DNA from: Murdochiella massiliensis | GTDB taxonomy: Bacteria; Bacillota; Clostridia; Tissierellales; Peptoniphilaceae | Length of the DNA: 64,000 nucleotides | Assembly (NCBI RefSeq): GCF_900059565.1 | Contig: NZ_FIZW01000002.1 | Span: 1,116,001-1,180,000 of the forward strand | Direction: 5' to 3' | In this document: one piece after another, positions 35,856-44,714 of the stretch | Position numbering within the stretch: position 1 is the stretch's first letter | How the letters are laid out: every line of letters starts with the position of its first letter | The notes under the pieces: model-generated | Told to the model about the DNA's origin: nothing | Database searches by the model: none | Seen by the model: the letters and a program-made list of their open reading frames with translations, nothing else | Translations under genes and position numbers: made by a program

Positions 35856-37826
35856 ATGAAAGCGAAACCGATCAGTACCTTTTCCTGGCGACAGCTTGCA
35901 GCCATCGTTTTGGATATCCTGTTTATTAATATCGCTTATTTCGGCTCGATGTGGATACGCTTTGACTTTCGCTACAGCCTGATTCCGTATGAGCTGAGCA
36001 AGAACCTCATGAAAGCAGCACCGCTGTTTACTCTCTTGGCGCTCGCGTTCTACTGGGTGTTCAAGCTGTACCAGTCTCTGGCCGCTTATGTCGGCTTTCC
36101 GGAAATCGTGCGCAGCTTTTTGGCCAATTTGTCCTTCGTGCTGGTCCAATTTGGCATCATGCGCTTGACGTTCGGCGATCTTTGGATTCCCAACGGCTTT
36201 TATCTGATTGAGTTTTTCCTGTTGTTTACGGGCGTGACGGCGCATCGCTTTTTGTATCGCTTCCAGTTGCTTATGGAGCGCGCGTTGCTAAAGACCGCAA
36301 GCGAAGACAGCGGGATTCCGACGCTCATTGTTGGAGCCGGTGAGGCGGGGCGTACGCTCATTCACGAAATGAATGTATCGGAAAAGGTGCGAAACCATGT
36401 GGTGGCGCTCATTGACGACGATGTCACCAAGCATGGTCGAACGATTGAGGGCGTGAAAATTTTCGGTGGTCGGGAGCAGATTGAGGAAGTGGTCCGGCAA
36501 TTCGGCATTCAAGAGATTATTTTGGCGCTTCCCTCCGCATCACGCCAACAGCAGCGTGAAATTCTGGAAATTTGTCAGCGCACCGAAGCCAAGATGAAGA
36601 TTGTTCCCGGAATTTACCAGATTATTTCCGGGGAAGTCTCTGTAAGCAAAGTACGTGATGTCTCGCTTGACGACTTATTGGGTCGTGAGGCGATTCAGAT
36701 TAATACGTATGAAGTGGGCAATTATTTGAAAGGCAAACGTGTATTGGTGACGGGTGGTGGGGGTACCATCGGCAGTGAACTCTGCCGGCAGATTGCCCGT
36801 TTTCAGCCGAAGCAGATTCTTATTTTGGATGTCAATGAGAACGGCTCCTACGATGTGCAGATGGAAGTGAAACGCCATCATCCGAATGTGGATATACGCA
36901 TTCTGATCGGCTCCATTCGCGATAAAAAGCGCCTCGAGGATATTTTTGCGACCTATCGTCCGGAGATTGTCTATCATGCTGCCGCGCATAAGCACGTGCA
37001 TCTCATGGAAGCGGCACCGCATGAGTCCATTAAAAACAACGTCATCGGCACCCGCAACGTTGCCGAGATGGCGGATCGCTACGGCGTGAAGCGCTTTGTG
37101 CTGATTTCCACCGATAAAGCGGTAAATCCGACAAGCATCTATGGTGCCGGAAAGCGCATTTGCGAAATGATTATTCAGGCATTCGCTGATCGATCCAAGA
37201 CCGATTTTGTCGCGGTACGTTTTGGAAACGTGTTGGGTTCAAGCGGCTCCGTGATTCCGCTATTCAAGAAAGAAATCCAGGAAGGTGGCCCGGTAACGGT
37301 TACGCATCCGGATATTGTTCGGTTCTTCATGACTATTCCGGAAGCTGTTTCGCTGGTGCTTCAGGCCAGTTGCTTTGCTAAAGGTGGCGAGATTTTCGTC
37401 CTCGATATGGGCGAACCGGTGCGCATTCTGGACATGGCCAAAAAACTGATTCGTCTTTCGGGCTATAAAGTCGGGGAAGACATTGAAATCGTATTTACCG
37501 GCCTGCGTCCCGGCGAAAAGTTATATGAAGAAGTGCTGATGAGTGAAGAAGGTCTGCGCGAGACAAAGAACCGACGCATTCGCGTGGCGGAGCCTCTGCG
37601 CTTTGATCGCGACCGCTTTGAAAAGCAATTAGACGAGCTGGAAGCGCTCATGGCGGATGAAAAAACGAATGTATACGATGCCGTGGCGGATATGGTGGAC
37701 ACGTTCAAGGTGCCAATTGAAGGCATTCCCATCGACTACAAGGAATATCGGGAAGAAGGAAAGGACGCTCTGGAACAGCGTGTGCGGGAAGAGGCGCATA
37801 AATACGATCGTTTGCCGCCGCAATAG
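35856..37826 (+). CDS. Membrane-bound UDP-GlcNAc 4,6-dehydratase (PglF/WbpM/CapD-like)
   Basis: A 656-aa protein of the large membrane dehydratase group. Four membrane segments lie in residues about 12-150. A first nucleotide-binding region follows (LIVGAGEAGRTLI near 157), then the catalytic short-chain dehydratase domain with VTGGGGTIGSELCRQIA near 297 and STDKAVNPTSIYGAGKR near 420. In this family the usual Tyr of the active site is replaced (here by SIYGAGKR-type context), and the product is UDP-4-keto-6-deoxy-GlcNAc. It is followed by a matching aminotransferase, which supports the assignment. Confidence 0.9.
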   Translation: MKAKPISTFSWRQLAAIVLDILFINIAYFGSMWIRFDFRYSLIPYELSKNLMKAAPLFTLLALAFYWVFKLYQSLAAYVGFPEIVRSFLANLSFVLVQFGIMRLTFGDLWIPNGFYLIEFFLLFTGVTAHRFLYRFQLLMERALLKTASEDSGIPTLIVGAGEAGRTLIHEMNVSEKVRNHVVALIDDDVTKHGRTIEGVKIFGGREQIEEVVRQFGIQEIILALPSASRQQQREILEICQRTEAKMKIVPGIYQIISGEVSVSKVRDVSLDDLLGREAIQINTYEVGNYLKGKRVLVTGGGGTIGSELCRQIARFQPKQILILDVNENGSYDVQMEVKRHHPNVDIRILIGSIRDKKRLEDIFATYRPEIVYHAAAHKHVHLMEAAPHESIKNNVIGTRNVAEMADRYGVKRFVLISTDKAVNPTSIYGAGKRICEMIIQAFADRSKTDFVAVRFGNVLGSSGSVIPLFKKEIQEGGPVTVTHPDIVRFFMTIPEAVSLVLQASCFAKGGEIFVLDMGEPVRILDMAKKLIRLSGYKVGEDIEIVFTGLRPGEKLYEEVLMSEEGLRETKNRRIRVAEPLRFDRDRFEKQLDELEALMADEKTNVYDAVADMVDTFKVPIEGIPIDYKEYREEGKDALEQRVREEAHKYDRLPPQ

Positions 37827-37850
37827 GCGAAAGAGAGAAAAGAGGAACCG

Positions 37851-39074
37851 ATGGAGCAAAGTAGAAAAGTGGCTTTTTCCCCGCCGGATATTCGGGAAGA
37901 AGATATCCAAGAGGTGATTAATGCGTTGCGCTCGGGCTGGATTACCACCGGTCCCGTGACGAAAGACTTTGAGCATAAACTGGAAGCCTATACTGGCGCA
38001 GAACGCGCCGTGGCACTCAACTCGGCTACGGCAGCGCTGGAACTCACGCTTCGTGCGCTGGGGATAGGCCCCGGTGATGAGGTGATCGTTCCGGCATACA
38101 CCTATACGGCTACCGCTTCGGTGGTCACCCACGTGGGTGCGACTTTAAAAATGGTGGACAGCTTGCCCGATTCGATTTTTATGGATCCTGCCGGCATCGA
38201 AGCCGCCATCACGGCGCGCACGAAAGCGATCATCAGCGTAGATTTGGCAGGAATTATTGCAGATTATGACGCGGTGTTTCGTCTTGTCGAAGAAAAGAAA
38301 GCACTGTTTCATCCGACGTCTCCTCGGCAGGAAGCTCTCGGCCGTATCGCCGTCATTGCGGATGCGGCGCACTCTCTGGGCGCGCGCCAAGGAGAAAGAC
38401 GTGCCGGCGCGATTGCTGATTTCAGTTGTTTTTCGTTCCATGCGGTTAAGAATCTGACGACGGCGGAAGGCGGCGCACTGGTGTGGCGCAAGGGTCTGCC
38501 GTTTGACCCCGAAGAACTTTATCATGAACTGCAGCTTTGGAGTCTCCATGGCCAGAATAAAGACGCCTTGGCCAAAGAAAAACTGGGTGCCTGGGAATAT
38601 GATATTGTGATGCCGGGATACAAGTGCAATATGCCGGATACTTTGGCAGCGCTTGGCGTTTCACAGTTAGCGCGCTATGAAGCTGTTCTGGATCGTCGTC
38701 ATGCGATTGCTGCGCGCTACCATAGCGAACTGGTGGAGCCTTTGGGCTTGCAGGATCTTGCACATACCGGTGCGAAGCATCGTTCAAGTGCACATCTATA
38801 TCTGCTTCGCCTTCCGGGATACTCGGTTGAAGAGCGCAATGCGCTGATTCAACGCATGGCAGAATATGGTGTGGCGACGAATGTGCATTTTAAGCCGTTA
38901 CCGCGCATGAGCGCCTATCAGAATCTGGGCTTTTCCATTGCAAACTATCCCCATGCGGACGCGCTGTATCAAAACGAGGTCACGCTTCCTTTGAATACGG
39001 TGCTGACGGATGAGGACGTCGAATACGTGATCGACGCGTTTCGGCGGGTATATCGTCCCATCCAAAACGCATAA
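37851..39074 (+). CDS. DegT/DnrJ/EryC1 sugar aminotransferase (PglE-like)
   Basis: A second 407-aa PLP-dependent sugar aminotransferase. It probably acts on the 4-keto sugar made by the preceding dehydratase to give UDP-4-amino-4,6-dideoxy-GlcNAc. It begins VAFSPPDIREEDI, as in the PglE/PseC-like group, and has SGWITTGPVTKDFE near 30, ADAAHSLGARQG near 170 and the PLP-lysine in FSFHAVKNLTTAEGG near 198. GAGGAACC precedes the ATG. It is only moderately similar to the WbpE-like enzyme at 34702, so the two are not a recent duplication. Confidence 0.89.
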   Translation: MEQSRKVAFSPPDIREEDIQEVINALRSGWITTGPVTKDFEHKLEAYTGAERAVALNSATAALELTLRALGIGPGDEVIVPAYTYTATASVVTHVGATLKMVDSLPDSIFMDPAGIEAAITARTKAIISVDLAGIIADYDAVFRLVEEKKALFHPTSPRQEALGRIAVIADAAHSLGARQGERRAGAIADFSCFSFHAVKNLTTAEGGALVWRKGLPFDPEELYHELQLWSLHGQNKDALAKEKLGAWEYDIVMPGYKCNMPDTLAALGVSQLARYEAVLDRRHAIAARYHSELVEPLGLQDLAHTGAKHRSSAHLYLLRLPGYSVEERNALIQRMAEYGVATNVHFKPLPRMSAYQNLGFSIANYPHADALYQNEVTLPLNTVLTDEDVEYVIDAFRRVYRPIQNA

Positions 39075-39216
39075 GCCGAAGAAATGCGCGTAACGCGAAG
39101 AAATGTGTGTGACCCGAAGAGACGAAGAACGATCTGCTGTACAAGCGTAAGCCGCACAAACGATCGCCGTAAAGGCGGATCGGAGCCGGTTGCGCAAGAA
39201 GAAGAAAACGAGAACC
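39075..39216. other. Gap before the sugar transferase gene
   Basis: 142 nt with a loose tandem of about 20 bp (CGAAGAAATGCGCGTAACG, CGAAGAAATGTGTGTGACC, then a decayed copy). No promoter or terminator is clear. Confidence 0.4.
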
Positions 39217-39903
39217 ATGAGACTAAAACCCTTTGCCGAGCTTCCTTCCGCCTTACAACAGGAAGAAGTTCGCCCTTACTACGACATTCTGGCGAAAAAA
39301 GGATTTCAGCTGACCATCAAACGGATAGTGGACATTTTATTGGCGTTGCTTCTTTGCCTGCTGCTTTCTCCATTTTTGCTGTTGACGGCGCTGGCCATCA
39401 AGATCGATTCGCCGGGACCGGTGCTCTATCGTCAGGAACGCGTGACGCAGTACGGACGCCATTTTTTCATTTACAAGTTTCGTACGATGGTGGCTAATGC
39501 CGACAAAATCGGTGCGGCAGTAACCAAGAGTGACGATGTGCGCATCACGCGGGTGGGAAGGGTGTTGCGCCGACTACATTTTGATGAGTTTTCACAACTT
39601 TTTAATGTGATTAAAGGCGACATGACCTTCGTTGGCGTTCGCCCGGAGGTGCCCAAGTTTGTCGCGCACTATACGCCGGAAATGTGGGCAACGCTTCTCC
39701 TTCCGGCAGGTCTTACCTCACGCTGCAGCATTGCCTATCGCAATGAAAATGATAAACTGGAAGGAGTAGATGATCCGGAACGGGTGTATTTGGACGAAAT
39801 CCTTCCGGATAAGATGCGGATCAATTTAGAAGAAATGCGCAAATTCTCGCTCTTGCGCGAAGTGAAAACGCTCTTTGATACGATTTTATGTGCTTTTCAT
39901 TGA
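39217..39903 (+). CDS. Initiating sugar-1-phosphate transferase (PglC/WcaJ type)
   Basis: A 228-aa monotopic phosphoglycosyltransferase that transfers a sugar-phosphate from UDP-sugar to undecaprenyl phosphate, the first membrane step of glycan assembly. It has one re-entrant membrane helix (about 28-52), IDSPGPVLYRQERV, FYKFRTM-like FIYKFRTM, and the long signature ending FDEFSQLFNVIKGD and GVRPEVP. Its size is that of the minimal PglC type. The ATG at 39217 is favoured, with only a weak GAGAA upstream; a TTG at 39190 would add nine basic residues. It is the last gene of the cluster. Confidence 0.9.
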   Translation: MRLKPFAELPSALQQEEVRPYYDILAKKGFQLTIKRIVDILLALLLCLLLSPFLLLTALAIKIDSPGPVLYRQERVTQYGRHFFIYKFRTMVANADKIGAAVTKSDDVRITRVGRVLRRLHFDEFSQLFNVIKGDMTFVGVRPEVPKFVAHYTPEMWATLLLPAGLTSRCSIAYRNENDKLEGVDDPERVYLDEILPDKMRINLEEMRKFSLLREVKTLFDTILCAFH

Positions 39904-40062
39904 GTAAAACGGACGGAACACACGAAAAATCGAAGGAAAAGAAGACGAGAGCCATCTCGATGAAAGAAAGGCATCTTGATAAGAAGCCGACAGCGTAACG
40001 AGAGAGCATCTCGACGAATAGAGATAAGGAAGACGAACCCAGACAAAGCGAAAGGAGTCCTC

Positions 40063-42003
40063 ATGAAAAAGTTGATCCGGCTATTGATGACCGGCATGTT
40101 CGCAGTGCTGCTGATTTTCGGCATGACCGGCCAAGTACACGCCGATGAGCCGAAAGAAGGCAATGAGCCGACAGAACAGGAATGGAATTGGTCCGTGGTG
40201 GTCAAAATTGCCGCGCAATCCGACGCGGATAAATACAAAGTGCTCACCATCGGCGGAGAAGAAGTCATGCACTACGTTCCTTACGACGCGAACGGAGAGA
40301 TCGTATTCACGAAGGAAGGATTGGCCGAGCAAATTACTGCTACGCTGCAAAACGTCGTTAACGATGAAGCGGAAGACATTCCGCTTGCTGTTGCCTCCGT
40401 GGATGTGCGTGAGGGAGAATCGGGGAAGATTGCCAGTCTTTCTCTGGCGCCGAAAAATCCGTTGCCGGATTCCGCTAACGGTCTCTATTATGTCAAGGCC
40501 GTTTTGCCCGGCCAAACCGTGGCGAACATTTACGGCTATGCCGTAATCAATCCGAAAACGACTACGGCGGCAAACAATATTTACGTTCGTGTATATGATA
40601 ACAATGTGTCCGATCGGGTGCGCCCGAAATTTTTCACTACGGATCCGTTAACGGTTTCGTATACCGCAAGAGAATCACGCACCCCGTTTTCAGGAGATCT
40701 GATTACGTATCCAACCGCGGTAGACGCCTTACTTGCTGCGCAGGCAACCAACACCGGTCTGCAGGCGGTTTATACGCGTCCGTACCAGAATGACGTTCAG
40801 CGCGCCATTGTGGTGGATATGCAGATTAACGACGTAAATTATGTGGAATCTTCCGCACAATCCGGCTTAAAATGGCGCTTTGCCATCTATAACAGCGAGG
40901 GAAAACGGCAAAAACAGTTGATTCCCGGGATTGCAGATCTCTACCATTTAGCTGACGGCGACACCGTGGTTTGGGCGCTGAGCTCGCGTAATTTCCCGGA
41001 TCAGTTGCCGAAGATTCCGGACAAAGACGCGAACGTGACACCGGGTGAACTTCCCGGTGATTCGCTGGATATCCATCGTTGGGCCGGAGCCAATCGCCAG
41101 GAGGTCGCGGCGAATGTGGCAAATGCATTCTTTAGCGACACCGATCGTGTCATTTTAGTCAACAACCTTGCTTTTGCAGATGCCATCAGCGCCACCAACA
41201 TCTCCCAGGGACGGTATCCTATTCTGTATACGCAGGCCGATTCGCTTCTTCCGGAGACGCGAGCAGCCTTGAGTAAAATTCAGCCGAAACAGGTCTTCAT
41301 CATGGGTGGAAATGCCAGTGTCAGTGCTTCCGTGGAGGCGGCGGTCAGCAACCTGTTGACGGGTACAAAAGTCATTCGCATCGGTGGAAAAGACCGTTTT
41401 GAAGTGAATGCCAAGGCGGCTGCCGTGAACTTCGCTTCGGGTACGAGCCACGCAGTGGTCACGACCGGCATGGTCTACTCGGATGCGCTTACCGCGACGC
41501 CGCTTGCGATGGTGAAAAATGCGCCGGTTCTCCTGGTTAAGGGCAATGAATTACCGCCGGCAACCAAAGCGTATTTACAAAAGCAGCCTTCTCCGAAGCT
41601 CACCATTTTAGGTGGAACCGGATCCGTCTCCTCCTCAGTTCAGCGTGCGATGGAGGCGGTTACGGGCACAACGGCAGAGCGTTTCGGCGGCGCGAATCGT
41701 TATGAAGTCGCTGCGAACGTGGCGAAGACCTACTTCGGTTCGGCAAATGCTGCCATGGTAGCCAGCGGTGAAGTTTTCTCCGATGCCCTTGTTGCAGCTC
41801 CGCTCAGCCAAAAATTGAGCGCGCCCATTCTGTTGGTTCAGAAGAACAACGTGAGCGCGTCTATTCAAAGCTATATGAAGCAGACACCGACCATCTCGCT
41901 TCTGCACGTTCTCGGTGGAGAAGGGACAATCTCCGCTTCGGTGCTCAAGACCTTCGGCGAATTCGGTCGGCCGACCAACTCGGTCACCAACCTGGATAAA
42001 TAG
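40063..42003 (+). CDS. Secreted protein with three cell-wall-binding repeats (CWB2)
   Basis: A 646-aa exported protein starting at ATG 40063 behind AAAGGAG. A signal peptide (MKKLIRLLM, hydrophobic core, QVHADE) is followed by about 310 residues of unrecognised beta-rich sequence, then three CWB2 (PF04122-type) repeats, each with an RxxGxxRxEVA start (RWAGANRQEVA, RIGGKDRFEVN, RFGGANRYEVA), an FADAI or YSDAL motif and an ILGG or IMGG motif. Three CWB2 repeats make a wall-anchoring unit that binds anionic wall polymers in clostridia. It lies directly behind the glycan cluster. Confidence 0.9.
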   Translation: MKKLIRLLMTGMFAVLLIFGMTGQVHADEPKEGNEPTEQEWNWSVVVKIAAQSDADKYKVLTIGGEEVMHYVPYDANGEIVFTKEGLAEQITATLQNVVNDEAEDIPLAVASVDVREGESGKIASLSLAPKNPLPDSANGLYYVKAVLPGQTVANIYGYAVINPKTTTAANNIYVRVYDNNVSDRVRPKFFTTDPLTVSYTARESRTPFSGDLITYPTAVDALLAAQATNTGLQAVYTRPYQNDVQRAIVVDMQINDVNYVESSAQSGLKWRFAIYNSEGKRQKQLIPGIADLYHLADGDTVVWALSSRNFPDQLPKIPDKDANVTPGELPGDSLDIHRWAGANRQEVAANVANAFFSDTDRVILVNNLAFADAISATNISQGRYPILYTQADSLLPETRAALSKIQPKQVFIMGGNASVSASVEAAVSNLLTGTKVIRIGGKDRFEVNAKAAAVNFASGTSHAVVTTGMVYSDALTATPLAMVKNAPVLLVKGNELPPATKAYLQKQPSPKLTILGGTGSVSSSVQRAMEAVTGTTAERFGGANRYEVAANVAKTYFGSANAAMVASGEVFSDALVAAPLSQKLSAPILLVQKNNVSASIQSYMKQTPTISLLHVLGGEGTISASVLKTFGEFGRPTNSVTNLDK

Positions 42004-42013
42004 GCTTTTTCAC

Positions 42014-42042
42014 TTGCACAGGTGGTTTTAGCGTGCTATACT
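42014..42042 (+). promoter_or_regulatory. Promoter of rpmE
   Basis: TTGCAC (42014-42019), a 17-bp spacer and TATACT (42037-42042) preceded by TGC (extended -10). The same TGCTATACT string occurs upstream of rho at 50787-50795. Confidence 0.8.
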
Positions 42043-42084
42043 CATAAAGCTATGCACTGAAGACTGATAAAGAGAGGTGATCAC

Positions 42085-42288
42085 ATGAAACAAGGCATTC
42101 ACCCGGAGTATTACGACAACGCGACGGTTACCTGCGCTTGCGGTAACACGTTTACGACCGGTTCAACCAAAAAAGAGCTGCGTGTAGACGTTTGTTCGGC
42201 GTGCCATCCGTTTTACACGGGCAAACAGAAGACAGCAGAACGTGGCGGTCGTGTCGAGCGCTTTAAAAAGAAATACAACATCGACTAA
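42085..42288 (+). CDS. rpmE: 50S ribosomal protein bL31
   Basis: A 67-aa ribosomal protein of the zinc-binding (C+) type, with CAC near residue 14 and CSAC near 38 in the [13 protein letters not shown] motif. Length and start ([10 protein letters not shown]) are typical. AGAGAGGTGATC precedes the ATG, and a promoter lies 43 nt upstream. In many clostridia rpmE is followed directly by prmC and prfA; here the same order is kept but 1.36 kb of repeats separate them. Confidence 0.97.
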   Translation: MKQGIHPEYYDNATVTCACGNTFTTGSTKKELRVDVCSACHPFYTGKQKTAERGGRVERFKKKYNID

Positions 42289-42301
42289 CACAAAAAACAA
42301 C

Positions 42302-42368
42302 GGGCTTGCGCAAAGCCCTGAAACGAAAACCGACCGCAGACGGCTTCGCCGTTTGCGGTCGGTTTTTT
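42302..42368 (+). terminator. Terminator of rpmE
   Basis: A small hairpin, GGGCTT/AAAGCCC-type (42302-42318), is followed by a strong one: ACCGACCGCAGACGG and CCGTTTGCGGTCGGT closed by a CTTCGC tetraloop region (42326-42365) and then a T6 run. Confidence 0.93.
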
Positions 42369-42412
42369 GCGTGGACGTCCAGGGGAGATTTGCCCCGTCA
42401 CGGCTGAACCTT

Positions 42413-42823
42413 GTGTCCCTAATTTCAATAATTGAAATTAGGGACACAGTTTATCGGTCAAGCGATGTAAAAGTGTGTCCTTTTTTGAGCTTTTGGAAAT
42501 TAGGGACACAGAATTCTTATTCTAACGGTGCAAAAGTGTATCCCTTTTTGTGCATTTTGAAATTAGGGATACAGGATTTGCCTCGTCACGGCCGAACCTT
42601 GTATCCCTAATTTCAATTATTGAGATTAGGGACACAGTTTATTGATCAAGCGATGTGAAAATGTGTCCTTTTTTGAGCTTTTGGAAATTAGGGACACAGA
42701 ATTCTTATTCTAACGGTGCAAAAGTGTGTCCTTTTTTGTGTTTTTTGAAATTAGGGACACAAATTTCACGCTATGGCGGAGTAACAGTGTGTCTTTTATT
42801 TCATTTCTTGCATTTTCGGACAC
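42413..42823. repeat. Array B2 of alternating GTGTCC / GGACAC arms
   Basis: Seven hairpins: arms GTGTCC and GGACAC, loop exactly 23 nt in each, linkers 27 or 28 nt. Total length is 411 bp, the same as B1. Loops are T-rich and often end in GAAATTAG, which extends the stem to CCCTAATTTC/GAAATTAGGG in units 1 and 4. Units 1-3 and 4-6 are near copies, including their linkers, so a three-unit block was duplicated. The last unit (loop ending TTGCATTTTC) is the reverse complement of the B1 type. Confidence 0.92.
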
Positions 42824-42852
42824 AAGCTCCACTGAACATCCATCATTTTCGA

Positions 42853-42935
42853 TAACTGCGCCGCCAACAGTATTTCCGGCGGCGCTCCGCCTAAAACCGC
42901 GCGGCCAACGCCATTCCAAGCAGCGTTTCGCTTCG
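42853..42935. repeat. Degenerate GCGCCGC-type module before array A2
   Basis: TGCGCCGCCAACAG...CGGCGGCGCTCC followed by a worn second copy (CCGCGCGGCCAACGCC). It belongs to the 41-bp GC-rich family seen at 50581 and 59455. Confidence 0.6.
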
Positions 42936-42939
42936 CCGA

Positions 42940-43351
42940 CCCTGGCTGGTGCGTGTTGCTTTCCCCAGCCAGGGTTCGGAAGAGCGTGCTTGCCCCTGGT
43001 CGGTGGGCGTTGCGTTCCGCAGCCAGGGTCGGCCGAACATAACAAAGCCCTGGCTATCGGACTTCGTTTTTTCCAGCCAGGGCTCGGAAGAGTATGCTTG
43101 CCCCTGGCTGGTGCACGTTTTATTTCCCAGCCAGGGTTCGCAAGAGCGTGTTTGCCCCTGGCTGACGCGCGTCGTGTTCCGCAGCCAGGGCTTTGCAGAC
43201 GTAAAGAAACCCTGGCTATGATATTTCTCTTTCTCCAGCCAGGGCTAAGCGTGGGGCGACTGACCCTGGCTGTCGATCTTTTTTCTCGTCGGCCAGGGTT
43301 CGAGCCAAAAAATCAACCCTGGCTACGATATTTTGTTTTGCCCAGCCAGGG
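42940..43351. repeat. Array A2 of alternating CCCTGGCTG / CAGCCAGGG arms
   Basis: Eight hairpins in 412 bp: 9-nt arm, 17-nt loop, 9-nt inverted arm in every unit; linkers of 19 nt except the last, which is 18. Loops are T-rich. Linkers fall into classes (TTCGGAAGAGCGTGCTTGC and close variants three times; CTTTGCAGACGTAAAGAAA; a C/A-rich last one). Directly after the last unit comes the trailer GCATATTTTCGAG. Open frames across the array are only a by-product of the period. Confidence 0.93.
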
Positions 43352-43371
43352 TTGCGCATATTTTCGAGTTC

Positions 43372-43490
43372 AGCTGCGCTGCTAACGGTATTCCAAGCGG
43401 CGCACTTTATGCTACCGCGCCGCCAACAGCATTTCCGGCGGCGCTCCGTCTTAAACCGAGCGGCCGACGTCATTCCAACGCCGCCGCATA
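43372..43490. repeat. GCGCCGC-type modules after array A2
   Basis: Three worn copies of the 41-bp family (TGCGCTGCTAACGG..., CCGCGCCGCCAACAG...CGGCGGCGCTCC, CCGAGCGGCCGACG...). Together with those at 42853 they flank array A2 on both sides. From 43491 to 43646 I see only the leader of prmC. Confidence 0.6.
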
Positions 43491-43646
43491 GGGAAGTTCC
43501 ATCCCAAATGCATTGAGTATTCGCAAAAAGTAGAGTCGTATACCAAACATCGTTACAATGAAAAGAGGACGATGCGAAGGGGATAGAACAAGGCGACGAA
43601 AGTCGAAGACGTTTCGTAATAATCGTACGCAGTAATAGGAGGAAGG

Positions 43647-44576
43647 ATGAAGACCATCGCAGAATGGGCGGCGCAGTTGCCGGGACAGGAAGGCTATCTG
43701 GCGTTATCCTATTTGTTGGATACCACGCCGGGAGCATTGCGCGCAAAATGCCAAGAAAGCCTTCCTGCGGAAATTATTCGACGCTATCAGGAACTTGTGC
43801 AGCGTCGCCTTTCCGGTGAGCCGTTGCAATACGCCATCGGAGAATGGGAGTTTTACGGCCATCTGTTTCACGTCGATGCGCGTGCGCTCATTCCTCGGCC
43901 CGAAACGGAGCGCCTTGTGGAGATGGTTCTTCAAGAAAATTTTGCCGGCAAGATCATTGCCGATATTGGTACGGGGACGGGCGCGATAGCTTTGAGTATC
44001 GCGCTGGAAGCGCATCCGCAACCGAAAAAAATTTATGCCACCGACTGCTCGACCGATGCGCTTGCCCTTGCCCGAGAAAATGCCATTCGCCTTCTGCCTT
44101 CGGGAGGGGGCGCGTCTGAGCAACCTGCGTCCGCGGAACCTGCGTCTGTGCAGCCTGCGTCCGCGGAACCTGCGTCAGCACAATCTACGCCGAACGATGC
44201 GTCGGCAGCGGCAAAAAACATGATAGAATGGGTGCTGGGAGACGGACCTTCGGCTCTGCCGGAGACAGTGGACATATTGGTTTCCAATCCGCCCTACATT
44301 GATCCGCAGGAAAAAGAGAGCCTGCAAGATGAGCTACGTTATGAGCCGGCATCCGCTTTATTTGCCGGAGAGCCGGGAAAGGAAGGGCTTGCGCTGTACC
44401 AGGCGTGGATCCCCATGCTTCCAGCGCTGTTAAACCCGCAAGGCGTGGTGCTTATGGAAATTGGTGACCGCCAAGGTGAAGCCGTTTCCACCCTGTTTCG
44501 CCAGGCCGGCTTTTGCGCCGTCACGGTGCATTCGGATTATTCCGGTCGTGACCGCATCGTGCGCGCAAAGCGTTAG
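43647..44576 (+). CDS. prmC: Release factor glutamine methyltransferase with a Pro/Ala/Ser insertion
   Basis: Cytosolic SAM-dependent enzyme that methylates the Gln of the GGQ motif in release factors; its target prfA lies next. The 309-aa protein has the helical N-terminal domain, the SAM motif IADIGTGTGAIALS near 111 and the NPPY motif (214-217). Between the SAM site and NPPY, residues about 152-189 are an in-frame insertion made of a short repeat (PASAEPASVQ, PASAEPASAQ) absent from ordinary PrmC. AGGAGG precedes the ATG. The insertion falls in a loop and need not destroy activity. Confidence 0.93.
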   Translation: MKTIAEWAAQLPGQEGYLALSYLLDTTPGALRAKCQESLPAEIIRRYQELVQRRLSGEPLQYAIGEWEFYGHLFHVDARALIPRPETERLVEMVLQENFAGKIIADIGTGTGAIALSIALEAHPQPKKIYATDCSTDALALARENAIRLLPSGGGASEQPASAEPASVQPASAEPASAQSTPNDASAAAKNMIEWVLGDGPSALPETVDILVSNPPYIDPQEKESLQDELRYEPASALFAGEPGKEGLALYQAWIPMLPALLNPQGVVLMEIGDRQGEAVSTLFRQAGFCAVTVHSDYSGRDRIVRAKR

Positions 44577-44653
44577 CTGTCCGAACCGTAATGCGACCGC
44601 GCCGCGCACGCGCCACTGCGCGCTGATCTGCATCGTGCGCGCAAAGCGATAGC
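44554..44653. repeat. 24-bp direct repeat around the prmC stop codon
   Basis: GCATCGTGCGCGCAAAGCG followed by T/ATAGC occurs at 44554-44577 (the end of prmC) and at 44630-44653, with one mismatch. The second copy therefore includes a duplicate of the last prmC codons. Confidence 0.75.
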
Positions 44654-44714
44654 GGTTTAATCCACGCCGCCACAAATCGAATACGCTCCCCACAACGAAC
44701 CGAAGAGGAAAACC

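Noticed and set aside
42726..43385. 219-aa open frame across array A2
   Set aside because: It consists of the translated repeat (LAGA/QPG-type peptides), starts inside array B2, has no ribosome site, and similar frames exist in several phases of every A array because stop codons are rare in the repeat.
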